Below are positions 11,537-24,109 of a DNA stretch of 64,000 bases, piece after piece. Under the pieces are notes generated by a model that searched no databases, was not told where the DNA came from, and was given only the letters and a program-made list of their open reading frames with translations. Location: contig CM045992.1 in the NCBI GenBank assembly GCA_025175895.1, forward strand, positions 116,152,377-116,216,376, given 5' to 3'. The position numbers and the translations under genes are program-made. Numbering within the stretch: position 1 is the stretch's first letter; each line of letters starts with the position of its first letter. The stretch comes from Wurfbainia villosa. Its lineage: Eukaryota; Streptophyta; Magnoliopsida; Zingiberales; Zingiberaceae.

Positions 11537-14500
11537 CAAGGTTCTGCGATGCCATACAATATTGTTTTTGAGTCGAGTCTTGGATTCTCGGGAGTCGATT
11601 TATTCGGTTTTGATTTTTGAGATGAGATGGACAGCGGCCTGAGCTCCAAGCAGCACGAGGTAAGAATTCCTGAAAAACTTATGGTTTAGTAGATATTTAT
11701 CTAAACTTGATCAATAGGTGTATACAATAGAGTTATGACACCTGTGTAGACTTTTAGTAGGGGTCGTCCACCGAGACGACCAACCGGAGTTACCTTAGTG
11801 TTTATACTCCCGCTTATGTGCCTATGCATTTAGATTCTTATAACAGGGAATAACCTGTAGTTTGTTGGTTATTGTCAGAATCGCGGTATGTATTGACCAA
11901 ACGACTGCTAAGTCCGTGAGTCTTGAACCCGGGTCGAAAAGGTGATTTACCTGAGAGCCGATCGATACCGAGTCGAAAACATAAGTCGTCACATTTATTA
12001 TGGAAATGAGACTACTCTTAGAGATTTCCACTAACTATTAGTGATCATTACGTGGGTAATGAATGATTTGTAGACTATTATTGATGCAGATAGAAGGATA
12101 GGTTATGGAGTTTCATAGGATTTTATCCTCGAGTTCAGACGAGTGTATAACTTTGAGAGTACTTTTAAGTACTTAACTCATGTTATACCGAGAAAGTAGA
12201 GTTATTTGCATACCATTATCTGGTTGCTTCAGATTTGGTGATAAATGCAGAAAATAATCTTCGGGAAATAATATATCACTTGATCATGGATTAGTGATGT
12301 TGAAAGAGTGTATTTCCTCGTGTCACTTTTAGTGACACATTGTAAGGAATTCTTGAGCTTCAAGAAAGGGTGCTCGGTTAGTAACAGTGTACTGTGCAGA
12401 GTCGTGAGACTTGCAGAGGTTACGACCACCTAATAGCTCAAGAAGATGAATGGATATTTTAAGCCACCTATGATTGTTGGCTTATAGTTGGATTAGGATG
12501 CCGGGATCTTCTATCAGATCCTACCGAAAGACGTTGGATTGAGACAGGAGTCTAGAAATGACTCCGTACAAGGGTTTAAGAGTTGGAGACCGATAAGCAA
12601 ATATTGCAGGTCAACTTATTAGAGTCAGAAGTCTCCGACTATTGGATAAAATGAGCAATATCAGGGTCACAGGCCTTGAGCTACTTTTCGATTATAGAAG
12701 ACCAATCGCAGATCATCAGAAGGTTCTTGTTGATATCAGCAAAATCAGAACAAAGACTCCAAAGGGATTATGTGTGTGCAGTGCAGATCACGAAGACATG
12801 CGAAGTCAGATTATCTGTTGGAACAGTTCATCTGTTGCTATTGTGAGCAACCAGTACAGTGGAGGAGGTGTACTTTGAAGATTCAGTTGAAGACTATCGA
12901 TGGTGTTCCGGGAGGAAGATGCATCGTCTCGACAGCAGAGATCAGCACAAAAGATGTGAGTTACCTCATCAACAGCGACCTACTACCTCAGGCGTGGTTG
13001 AAGCTCCATGATACTACCCTTCAGTAGAGATCAGCACAGAAGCAGCATTACCAGAAGACATTGTAGAAGACTCAACAAACAACAACAAACAGTTACCTCC
13101 AGATGTGTTTTGCTTAGTACAGAGGAGAGAGTATACGATGATGGTCGTATTTATTCAATATTCTACAGTTGTAGCTCGTAGGATTAAGTGATGAGATCAA
13201 ATGATCTAGGAAAAATCCTCAGATCATTCATTGTAGAAATGCGACCGTGTTATCGCGGACCGTTGGATCTGATCTTCTCTTCGGAGAAAGGTCGAGACTT
13301 GCGAGGAGCCTTTGAATCAGATCGACAGATATTTCATCGTTCAGGGTATGACTCTAGTTTACCCTCAATGTTAATATATTGAGAGATACTTGTAGTTTAC
13401 GGGTATCTTTGTCTAGAACATTCTTAGTTGATTAGAAGGGTCCTTTACATCGACTTGTGGGTCGATGGTATCTCTACCGTCAGGTAAGATGAGGATCAAT
13501 AATTAAGGAGTTAAGGAATGCCCTTAGACTTTGATAGACATATCTTTACTGTAGACATATCCTTACGGATGGTCAAGTTGTGGAGATTATAGTATGATTA
13601 TGTCTCTCAGATGTGCGTATAATCCGAGAGCATTCGGATGAACTCCAAGGCTTGTCATTGAATAGGCAAGTGGAGTAAGCGATCGAAATGATTGCGAAAA
13701 TAGTTCTGGTATCAAAAATCACATATCGAGTGATAGTTTTGTAGGTATCAGTGTTGCTAAACACTATAGAAATTGGAAGAATGTAAGTTGTAATTATAGG
13801 AGAAGTTGGAAGGGATATTTATCTATCCCAGTATTTCTCCTTGAGAAGATCCGGAACTCTTTGTTGAAAGAGAGATGGACCTTTGAAGGTATGCATCGAT
13901 TATCGATGATGGAATACAGTAGTTGTCATGATAAATATCCTTGTTGTGGATAGATGATCTATTTAGATCAGCCAAAGACACCTGTGTATACTCTAAGGTT
14001 GGTTTACGACTGGAGTACTGATATTGTAGTGACATGATGTCATATGATTATCATTGTCGATGTGATGATTAATATATATCATCAGCTTAGAGTAAAGGGG
14101 ATGCAGGTGTGTAGATACGCCAATTTCATACTTTGTATGAATTGTTATGAGTTGTGATTAAGTTATTAGACTAATTAACGATTTAGTCGCCACTGGATTT
14201 GAGAATCGTGTATCCTGGACACGATTGGATCCTTTTGTAGTTGTTGGAGTTGCGTAACCTGGCCACTGTTGGTTGTGGTAGTTGGAGTTGCGCACTCGAC
14301 CATCGTAGACGACGGTTAACTTTTACACGGGTATTAGTTAATCCTTCAGGAGTGGATAAAAGGATGATGTACGCAGATGCTTCGTTTCAGGGATCGGAGC
14401 GATTTCGATGTAGTTGAATGAGGCGTACCTTATGCTTACGTCAGTAAGAGACTACGAGATAGTTTGTCATATACATGACGTGACTTTAGTAGTTATCATT

Positions 14501-15700
14501 TGGATTTGTAGTTGTATGGAGCGGAAGTGCTCATGGAATTTAACAAGCTACTGGGTAGCTACCATGGAGGGGCTGGAATGCGAATAGTTGTAATTTGCGA
14601 GATTCGATCACTATAGTCTTCCATGCACTTACAGAGTGTGTGGTAGAGGGGATCTTGAATGGTTGATGGATTTCTCTTTTGAGAAAATAATTCCCCGTCT
14701 CTGATAAGGATTGTGGGTTTCGGAGTTGCAGTGTTTAAGGAAGGGTTGCTATAAAAAAGCACATCATTCAAGATGGGCTATATACCTTGGTGGTACTCAG
14801 ATGTACCGAGAGTTGAAACTTGTATACTGGTGGAATGGTATAAAGAGAGTTATAGCAGATTTTGCTGCTCGATGTTTAGTATGCCAGTAGGTGAAGGATG
14901 AACATCAAGAACTCGATGAATTGCTCTAGAAAATTCCGATTCCGGAATGAAAGTGGGAGCATATCACGATTGATTGCGTTATGGGATTGCCTAGGACCCG
15001 TAAAGGACATGATGCGATTTGGGTGAGTGTGGATCGATTGACCAAATCAGCTCATTTCCTTTCTATTCGTGGGTCGTACTTGTTGGATCATTCGGTAGAG
15101 TTGTATTACCGAAAGATTATCAGATTGCGTGTGGTACTTTAAATACCAAATCGGATAGAGATTCGCGATTTACCTCGCGATTTTGATAGAGTCTGCACCA
15201 GACTATGGGCGCGAGCCGGCTTTGTGCAACATTTCATCCGCAGACAGATGAACGGTCTAAGTGTATCATTTAAACGTTGGAGGATCTATTCAGATCTTGT
15301 GTCGTGGATTATGGAGGTGTAGCTTATCGGTTGGTTTTACCTCCGACACTTGCGGGTGCTCACAATGTATTTCCTATTGTTATAATGAGGAAATACGTGT
15401 CGCATGTTGATTATGTTCTGAAAGAGGTTCCGAATTCTACCTCAATCTAATGCGACTTACGGGGTGATTCCAGGGTGGAGCCTGGGTCGCAAGGAGCGAC
15501 AGTAGTGGGACGAAAACCATCTGACTCGCAAGGGTTGGATGACAACATCATACCGATGAGGAATTCTTGGGAGCTGGAAGATAATATCCGAGCTCGATGG
15601 TCTCATCTAGTCACTTGAGGAAGGTATGTGGTCCTTTCGGAAACTTGCTTGAAGTAAATTTTTGCATGTTAGTACGAAATTTGAGGACCAAATTTTTTAT
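11537..15700 (+). pseudogene. Element Y internal region: decayed gag-pol with integrase deletion
   Basis: Parallels copy F throughout: gag start near 11740 (GGTCGTCCACCGAGACGACC), protease-RT junction near 13440-13570, RNase H motif region near 14370, integrase zinc region near 14850, and DDE-containing part near 15000-15260. Stops and indels are frequent and no frame exceeds 100 aa. At 15305-15312 the sequence jumps from the equivalent of F 42179 to F 42567, removing about 388 bp of integrase, and the same junction is present in element X. Without usable integrase or RT the element would have needed enzymes in trans. Confidence 0.75.
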
Positions 15701-15713
15701 AAGTGGGGGAGAA
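15701..15713 (+). other. Polypurine tract of element Y
   Basis: AAGTGGGGGAGAA immediately before the 3' LTR; same motif as in element X and copy F (AAGTGGGGGAGAA before 42962). Confidence 0.85.
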
Positions 15714-18700
15714 TGTAAAATACCGAAAAAATAAAAATAAAAATAAAAATATTCCTCGGTAATTGATAAAACATCTTGTGGAATTTTTCAGAAATTTTTA
15801 GAAATTTTTCTCGATTTAAACGGATGTTTTATGGATATTTCATGGGGATAAAATGAACAGGATTTTATAAAGCCTGTTTAGGCTATCTTCTACGAGGTAT
15901 TAAATGGGTTTACGATGCCTCCTCGCCGCCTTTCTCGTGTGGCGCCACACTCGAGTTCGCCGTGCGGTCGCGACCCTATCACCGTACCACGGCGATAACC
16001 GCCACCGCTTTCGCTTGGCCGACCCAATTGCCGTGCCCTAGTTTCCTTGAGCCGCCCGTCGCACACCCTACCTCGCCATCGTCGAGCTAGCTTGTTGTGC
16101 CCTAACTCGTCGACCACCGCGAGCTCCCGCCAGATTTCTTCGACCGCGTGGACAACCACCGGTGTCCGCCATCGCCACATCGACATCCGGCACGCCATCT
16201 TCGGATCGGCGTTGTTTTCCCAGATCGATGTCGTTGTGAGCTGCTTGGTCGATCACCGCCGGAGCAAGGTGAACAATGCCCTCTTCCCTGATCTCGAATA
16301 GATCCCTCTTCAATCGTAGTCCTTCTTTCAAATTTCTCGGCAACTTTGGTGATAGGGCAGCAGGTGTTTCTACCGGTGAATAGAACAAAAGAGAAGGGAA
16401 GGTTGCTGTCAATGGGAGGTCCTGCCGTCGTGCCCCATTTCCGAAACCAAGATCTGTCTCCACTGTTTTGAAGCCTTCCTCTACCGTGAACTCTCACTCG
16501 CCATGTACCAGTCTCCGATGAGATTCGTGACCGTTCTTCGATCGATTTCAGCAATGATTTTTGCTCAGTTGTCATTGCCATTTTTGGTGGGTATAGCACC
16601 GTGATTGTGATGAAAATAATGTGAATAAGGTCGTCATCTCCCATCTAAATTGTTTGTGCAGATTTTACACTGAGTTGGAATAAGATGCTGGTAGAGGAAG
16701 TGATACTTGATAGGCTGTGGACAATTGGATTGACATGAGGTAAGTGTAGATTTTGGAATTCTGGAAATTAGGTTTTGATTTGCAATACGTTTATTATCGG
16801 TATAGTGTACAACTGCAAATGGGAGAAGGGGGTGATCCGAGAAGGGTGAATTTCATATACGATTTGAGTAAATGCAGAATTTATATCCTATACTTGGTAG
16901 GAAGTGGTGTGGATGATACAAGCTCGGTAAGTTCATATTTGATATCATATGGTTGTGTAATATTCTTACCGTTAGATTTGTTGTGGATGTGATTATTTAA
17001 AAAGTCCACGAAGAAGGGGGTTAATCCTTTGGTTGAATTTTTGGATTAGATTCTTATTCCTACAGTTTGATTATACTAGCACATGGTTATATCGGATTCT
17101 ACCCTTTCAGATATTGGATTCGAGGTAGAGATCCTGGATGCAAAGACCATCAACATGAGCTACATAGCAGGTGGGTAATTTCCTACCTGGTCCGGGTAGT
17201 TGTATTTCATTCAGATTTAGTTATTTATATGAGCATGTTAGGTGTTCATATTACCTTGACCCTGTTCTTTTTATCGTATGCTTGATCCTTTATCCGTTGG
17301 CTATTAACTCCTTGCTACTATCATGTTTATGTTACCATGATTAGGAGTTATACATATAGATGATGTAAATAACTTAGAATTTGATTAAGTTAAATACAAG
17401 TAGTAAAGTCCGGATGACAACCTGATTGTAAATTGGGCAAAAAGGTCATCCGTAGGTAGATGATGTCTTAAACCTAGAGTTAATTCTAGTACCCCTTAGA
17501 TTGCATGTTTCACCCATGCATTATGTAAAAATGGGTGAATGGTACTTAGGGTATCGCTACGGACCGGTGGTCCTAGCTTGTTATAATCAGATGTGTACGA
17601 CCCTCTACGGGATAGAGAGTGCATCAAGTAGATTAGTACGACTCTCTACAGGATAGAGAGTGCGTCGAGTAGATTGGTATGACTCTCTACAGGATAGAGA
17701 GTCTATGGTGGATGTCTGTATGTGAGACATTGCATTCATGCATTTTCACGACGGGCAAGGTCTCCCTTGTGGTTGAGAGGTCGCCAAATCATCATGCCTC
17801 TGATTTACTCATAGGAGGAGTAACCGGTGTGAGGGCAGAGCATTGAGGTGCCGCACTCTACCACTATAGACGGTGGTAGTTGAATTTGCGTGTCGTAGTC
17901 CATCGTGTGTGGTACTCGACCACTCATGGGTAGTGACTGTCGGAGTGACCAACACCAGGGACCCCCATCGTGTAGCTTGCTCTTTACGCTTATATGCTAC
18001 TCGATCATACTGCCCACTCGGCCACTCGAGAGTAGTGGTTGGTGTTGAGTTGGGACAGTTGTCATGCTCGAGCCACCGAGAGCCCTGCGGGTCGTGGTAG
18101 CTTTAGGGTGAGCCGACATGACCATGCATGCATTGCCGTATCGATGGCGGCGCATATTGCCATATATATACATATATGCATGTATATATATATACGACGA
18201 TTGTGACTAATATATATATAGATGCCTATATATATGAGTATTGTGATGTTTCATTTGTTTGTACTATGTTTGCTGCATTTGAGTGGACATCATATTAATG
18301 CATGTCTCTTGAATTTGATATACGATTGTTTCGGATATTGTTATTTGTTGGAAAGAACACTAGATACCTTGACCTGTAGCTAGAGTATATTTTGAGTTGA
18401 TCTACTCTTCCTGTTATATATATATATATATGTTAGATATATGTTCAGGTTGGATCAGAGTAGCGTGGCAGACTTCAGGTATGCCTGCATTTTTATGTTG
18501 TTCATTCAGTTAGATGGTATATGCTTGTATTTATATACTATGCTGATATACCTGTTGTACTTCTAGAGTATGTTGTTGAAATACATGTGATATTACTTAT
18601 ATATACATGTTTTCTATTACCTGCTGAGTTTTACTCACCCGCGACTGGGTTTTCCGCCAGTGCAATGTAGAAGACTTCGTGATGGCATTGGAGCACCGCC

Positions 18701-19071
18701 AGCTGACATCGTCTCATCTCACCTCCGAGGCTCCCGTGTCTATTTTTTTGGATTTTCCATATGTCTTATTTTGCATTCGGAGTTTTCGTGATGTTATGTA
18801 TTATGTGATGTACGCACATGTTGGTGCGGGTTTTGTCGAGATTTTTCTTTATGTTATGGTGTTAGTCATACCGGTATACATGTGTAGGATGTATTGTTGT
18901 TGTTATCGCATTGTGTGTAGTTGTTTTGATTTATATATATTGTTGTGGTTTGGTATATTTTTATATATTGTTGTCATTGTGGGCCTACGGGCCTTGTATT
19001 AACCCGAAATGTTGCCACGTACAGGGGAGATGTCGTCCGTTTGATTTTCGGCTCGGTATGCTCTCGGGGCG
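15714..19071 (+). mobile_element. Gypsy element Y, 3' LTR (copy C)
   Basis: Starts TGTAAAATACCGAAAAAATA and runs 3.36 kb to CTCTCGGGGCG, missing only the last few bases (TGACA) found in other copies. Compared with B it carries an extra GC-rich segment (15910-16210) shared with copy D, encoding no conserved protein. Contains a TA-rich segment (18160-18240) and the ATTACCTGCTGAGTTTTACTCAC segment near 18615 that all copies share. Confidence 0.85.
17590..17703. repeat. Tandem hairpin array in LTR copy C (3 units)
   Basis: Three hairpins of the ACTCTCTACAGGATAGAGAGT type with 20-nt spacers. Confidence 0.8.
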
Positions 19072-19512
19072 AGTTCACTTGGTTACCAGGATTCATAAAC
19101 TTTAGTACTTAGCCTGGAGGTCTAGAGTTCGAATCCTGGGAAGGCAAAAACCCACTTCCAGGGGTGGGAAGACACGTGAGTAACGCCAACAATGACTACG
19201 ACCAATCAGTCCGATAATAGAGGCCAAGTCGTTATAATAAAAGGCGCCTTTTATTGTAGCGGCATCTGTTAAGCGACACTCGCCTGGCTCAGATTCCAGA
19301 TTAAGCATGAACTTTATGAATCTCGCAACCAAGTGATCTTGGATCACTTGTTTACCAGGATTCATAAACTTTAGTACTTAGTCTGGAGGTCTAGAGTTCG
19401 AATCCTGGGAAGGCAAAAACCCACTTCAGGTGGGAAGACAGTAACGGTGGCCGTCAACAGGTGACGATCGTCGACCGATAGAATCGCCAATTCAGCAGGC
19501 TCGTTACAATAA
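19072..19512. repeat. Foldback arm R2 (right half of FB1) and foldback FB2
   Basis: R2 (about 19079-19230) is the inverted partner of R1, reading inner end (ACTTGGTTACCAGG) to outer end (GTCGTTATAATAAAAGGCGC). A degraded arm in R1 orientation follows (TTTTATTGTAGCGG to GAATCTCGC), then an inner palindrome AACCAAGTGATCTTGGATCA, then another inverted arm to CTCGTTACAATAAAA (19512). The outer ends of R2 and FB2 meet in the perfect palindrome ATAAAAGGCGCCTTTTAT. So two foldback units lie back to back here. Confidence 0.6.
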
Positions 19513-20065
19513 AATCTGACTAGCATAGTTAGTGAAAATCTCAAAGGATGAAATCTATGATTTCAACCAGAAATGTGACGACTTGACCCATGTTTTTTCG
19601 ACTCGGTATCAGTCGGCTCTCAAAGGTAAATTACCTTCTCGACACAGGTTCAAGACTCACAGACTCAACAGGTCATTTCCGTGGTCAACTCATACCACGG
19701 TTATGAATAATAACCAACACACTACAGGTTATTCCCTGGTATAAGCATCTAAATGCATAGGCAATAAAACTGGGAGTATAAACACTAAGGTAACTCCGGT
19801 TGGTCGTCTCGGTGGACGACCCCTACTACAAGTCTGCACAAGTGTCATAACTATACTGTATACACCTACTGATCAAGTTTAGATAAATATCTACTAAACC
19901 ATAAGTTATCAGGAATTCTTACCTCGTGTTGCTTGGAGCTCAGGCCGCTGTCCATCTCATCTCAAAAACCAAAATCGAATAAAACGACTCTCGAGAATCC
20001 AAGACTCGACTCAAAAACAACATTGTATGGCATCGCAGAACCTTGGGCTCTGATACCACTAAAGT
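19513..20065 (-). pseudogene. Gypsy copy D: gag-proximal internal remnant
   Basis: The minus strand reads from the primer site (20046-20058, GGCTCTGATACCA on plus) into the gag leader. It parallels element Y 11524-12060 and element X both left (8095-8274) and right (23746-24109). It is uninterrupted where X is split, so it serves as the undisturbed reference for the insertion into X. No intact ORF. Confidence 0.7.
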
Positions 20066-21466
20066 TGTCACGCCCCGAGAGCATACCGAGCCGAAAATCA
20101 AACGGACGGCATCTCCCCTGTACGTGGCAACATTTCGGGTTAATACAAGGCCCGTAGGCCCACAATGACAACAATATATAAAAATATATCAAACCACAAC
20201 AAAATATATAAATCGAAACAACTACACACAGCGGAAACGATACAACAACAACAAAACATCCTACACATGCATACCGGTATGACTAACACCATAACATAAA
20301 GAAAAATCTCGACAAAACCCGCACCAACATGTGTGTACATCACATAATACATAACATCACGAAAACTCCGAATGCAAAACAAGACATACAGAAAATCCAA
20401 AAAAATAGACACGGGAGCCTCGGAGGTGAGATGAGACGATGTCAGCTGGCGGTGCTCCAATGCCATCACGAAGTCTTCTACCGCACTGGGCGTGTAAAAC
20501 CTGTGGTCCATGGGGTGGTGAGTAAAACTCAACAGGTAATAGAAAACATGTATATATATGTAATATCACATGTATTTCAACAACATACTCTAGAAGTACA
20601 ACAGGTATATCAGCATAGTATATAAATACAAGCATATACCATCTAACTGAATGAACAACATAAAAATGCAGGCATACCTGAAGTCTGCCACGCTACTCTG
20701 ATCCAACCTGAACATATATCCAACATATATATATATATATAACAGGAAGAGTAGATCAACTCAAAATATACTCTAGCTACAGGTCAAGGTATCTAGTGGT
20801 CTGTCCAACACATACCAATATCCGACACAATCGTATAACAAATGCAAGAGACATGCATGAATATGATGTTCACTCAAATGCAGCAAACATAGTACAAACA
20901 AATGCAACATCACAATACTCATATATATATAGACCGCATCTATATATATATTAGTCACAATCATCCATATATATATATACATGCATATATGTATATATAT
21001 GGCAATATGCAAAATGCCATCAGATACGGCAATGCAGCATGCATGGTCATGTCGGCTCACCCTAAAGCTACCATGACCCCAGTGTGGCCTCGGTGGCTCG
21101 AGCATGACAACTGTCCCAACTCAACACCAACCACTACTCTCGAGTGGCCGAGTGGGCAGTATGATCGAGTAGCATATAAGCGTAAAGAGCAAGCTACACG
21201 ATGGGGGTCCCTGCTGTTGGTCACTCCGACAGTCACTACCCATGAGTGGTCGAGTACCACACACGCAGGACTACGGCACGCAAATCCAACTACCACCATC
21301 TATAGTGGTAGAGTGTGGCACCTCAATGCTCTGCCCTCACACCGGTTACTCCTCCTATGAGTAACCGTGGAGGCATGATGACTGGCGACCCTCTCAACCA
21401 CAAGGGAGACCTCGTCGCCAGCGTGCATGAATGCAATGTCTCACATACAGACATCCACCATAGACT

Positions 21467-21572
21467 CTCTATCCTGTAGAGAGTCATACCAATCTACTCG
21501 ACGCACTCTCTATCCTGTAGAGAGTCGTACTAATCTACTCGATGCACTCTCTATCCCGTAGAGAGTCATACT
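21467..21572. repeat. Tandem hairpin array in LTR copy D (3 units)
   Basis: Three ACTCTCTATCCTGTAGAGAGT-type hairpins with TCGTACTAATCTACTCGATG-type spacers. Confidence 0.8.
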
Positions 21573-23015
21573 CATCTGATTATAACAAGCTAGGACCACC
21601 GGTCCGTAGCGATACCCTAAGTACCATTCACCCGACCATTTATATAATGGATGATCGGTAGAAACATGCAATCTAAGGGGTACTAGAATTAACTCTAGGT
21701 TTAAGACATCATCTACCTACGGATGACCTTTTTGCCCAATTTACAATCAGGTTGTCATCCGGACTTTACCATTTGCACTTAACTTAAACAAATTCTAAGT
21801 TACTTGCATCACCTATATGTATAACTCCTAATCATGATAAAATAAACATGATATCAGCAATAGAGTTAATAGCCAACGGTAAAGGATCAAGCATACGATA
21901 AAAAGAACAGGGTCAAGGTAATATGAACACCTAACATGCTCATATCAATGACTAAATCTGAATGAAATACAACTACCCGGACCAGGTAGGAAATTGCCCA
22001 CCTGCTATGTAGCTCATGTTGATGGTCTTTGCATCCAGGACCTCTACCTCGAATCCAATATCTGAAAGGGTAGAATCCGATATAACCATGTGCTAGTATA
22101 ATCAAACTGTAGGAATAAGAATCTAATCCAAAAATTCAACCAAAGGATTAACCCCCTTCTTCGTGGACTTTTTAAATAATCACATCCACAACAAAGCTAA
22201 CGGTAAGAATATTACACAACCATATGATATCAAATATGAACTTACCGAGCTTGTATCATCCACACCACTTCCTACCAAGTATAGTATATCAATCAGATTT
22301 ACTCAAATCAGATATGAAATTCACCCTTCTCGGATCACCCCCTTCGCCCATTTTCAGTTGTACACTATACCGATAATAAACGTACTGCAAATCAAAACCT
22401 AATTTCCAGAATTCCAAAATCTACACTTACCTCACGTCAATCTAATTGTCCACAGCCTATCAAGTATCACTTCCTCTACCAGCATCTTATTCCAACTCAG
22501 TGTAAAATCTGCACAAACAATTTATATGGGAGATGACGACCTTATTCACATTATTTTCATCACAATCACGGTGCTATACCCACCAAAAATGGCAATGACA
22601 ACTGAGCAAAAATCATTGCTGAAATCGATCGAAGAACGGTCACGAATCTCATCGAGACTGGTACATGGCGAAGTATGTGAGAGTTCACGGTAGAGGAAGG
22701 CTTCAAAACAGTGGAGACAGATCTTGGTTTCGGAAATGGGGCACGACGATAGGACCTCCCATTGACAGCAACCTTCCCTTCTCTTTTGTTCTGTTCACCG
22801 GTAGAAACACCTGCTGCCCTATCACCAAAGTTGCCGAGAAATTTGAAAGAAGGACTACGATTGAAGAGGGATCTATTCGAGATCAGGGAAGAGGGCATTG
22901 CTCACCTTGCTCCGGCGGTGATCGACCAAGCAGCTCACAACGACGTCGATCTGGGAAAACAACCCGTCGATCCGGCATCATGGCGTCCGGATGTCGATGT
23001 GGCGATGCGGCGCTA

Positions 23016-23395
23016 CCGGCTGTGGTTGTCCACGGTGGTCGAAGGCAATCGGCTGGCGGGAGCTCACGGTGGTCGACGAGTTAGGGCACAGCAAGCTGGC
23101 TCGACGATGGCGAGGTAGGGTGTGCGACGGGCGGCTCAAGGAAACTAGGGCACGACAAGCTGGGTCGACGACGGCGCGGAGCAGGCGGCGGCGAAGTTGT
23201 CGCCCGTGGTACGGTGATAGGGTTGCGACGGGCACAGCGATGACAGTGGGGCGAGCTCGAGTGTGGCATCGCGCGGGGAGAAGGCGACGGCGAGGAGGCA
23301 TTGTCAGGCTGCTTGCTGTGCCCTAACTCGTCGACCACCGCGAGCTCCCGCCAGCCGATTGCCTTCGACCACCGTGGACAACCACAGCCAGCCGG
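23016..23395. repeat. Inverted duplication of about 80 bp
   Basis: The stretch CTGTGGTTGTCCACGGTGGT... (23020-23100) reappears as its reverse complement at 23308-23390 (...ACCACCGTGGACAACCACAG) with one or two visible differences, separated by about 210 bp. No other LTR copy has this second segment. Confidence 0.7.
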
Positions 23396-23412
23396 TCAGC
23401 ATGCCTCCACGG

Positions 23413-23745
23413 TTGGCGCCTTTTTATTGTAACGACCGGGCCCCTGTTGGCGGAATTCGGCGACCCCTATTGGTCAACGACCGTCGCCCCTGTTGGCCCG
23501 TCGTTACTCATCTGGTCTTCCCACCCCTGGAAGTGGGTTTTTGTCTTCCCCAGGATTCGAACTCTAGACCTCCAGGCTAAGTACTAAAGTTTATGAATCC
23601 TGGTAACCAAGTGATCTAGGATCACTTGGTTACCAGGATTTATAAACTTTAGTACTTAGCCTGGAGGTCTAGAGTTCGAATCCTGGGGAAGGCAAAAACT
23701 CACTTCCAGGGGTGGGAAGACTAGATGAGTAACGACGGGCCAACA
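23413..23745. repeat. Foldback repeat FB3 (arms R4 and R5)
   Basis: Arm R4 runs from GGCGCCTTTTTATTGTAACG to AACCAAGTGATC; arm R5 is its inverse from GATCACTTGGTTACCAGG to GAGTAACGACGGGCCAAC. The centre AACCAAGTGATCTAGGATCA continues into its own inverse, so about 135 bp on each side can pair. R5 lacks the last 60 bp or so present in R4. No ORF; non-autonomous. Confidence 0.65.
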
Positions 23746-24109
23746 CGGTACAGCGATCAACACACTACAGGTTATTCCCTGTTATATACATTAAAAGCAT
23801 AGTCAACTAAAATTGAGAGTATAAACCCTAAAGGTCACTCCAGTTGGTCGTCTCGGTGGACGACCCCTACTACAAGTCTGCAAAGGTGTCATAACTATAT
23901 TGTATACACTTACTGATCAAGTTTAGATAAATATCAACTAAACCATAAGTTTTCAGGAATTCTTACCTCGTACTGCTTGGAGCTCAGGTCGCTTCCCATC
24001 TCATCTCAAAAAATCAAAACCGAATAAATCGACTCCCGAGAATCCAAGACTTGACACAAAACAACATTGTATGGCATCGCAGAACCTTGGGCTCTGATAC
24101 CACTAAAGT
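23746..24109 (-). pseudogene. Element X internal region, gag-leader end
   Basis: Parallels copy D 19700-20065. It resumes at CAACACACTACAGGTTATTCC, which in D lies about 20 bp beyond the point where the left half of X stops at 8274. Inverted primer site GGCTCTGATACCA at 24090-24102. No ORF retained. Confidence 0.7.

Larger units (their letters stand above)
20066..23412 (-). mobile_element. Gypsy copy D: 5' LTR, minus strand, start rearranged
   Basis: The plus strand begins TGTCACGCCCCGAGAGC, the inverted LTR end, directly after an inverted primer site, so this is a 5' LTR. It contains the shared TTACTCACC segment, the TA-rich segment (20920-21005), the hairpin array and the GC-rich segment (22660-23300). 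The true LTR start (TGTAAAATACC) is missing. Instead the last part is an inverted copy of its own sequence (23305-23395 against 23016-23100) before foldback FB3 begins. Confidence 0.8.

Noticed and set aside
23600..23640. A tRNA gene suggested by the GTTCGAATCC motif in the foldback arms
   Set aside because: No acceptor stem, D arm or anticodon arm can be built around it; only a B-box-like match remains.
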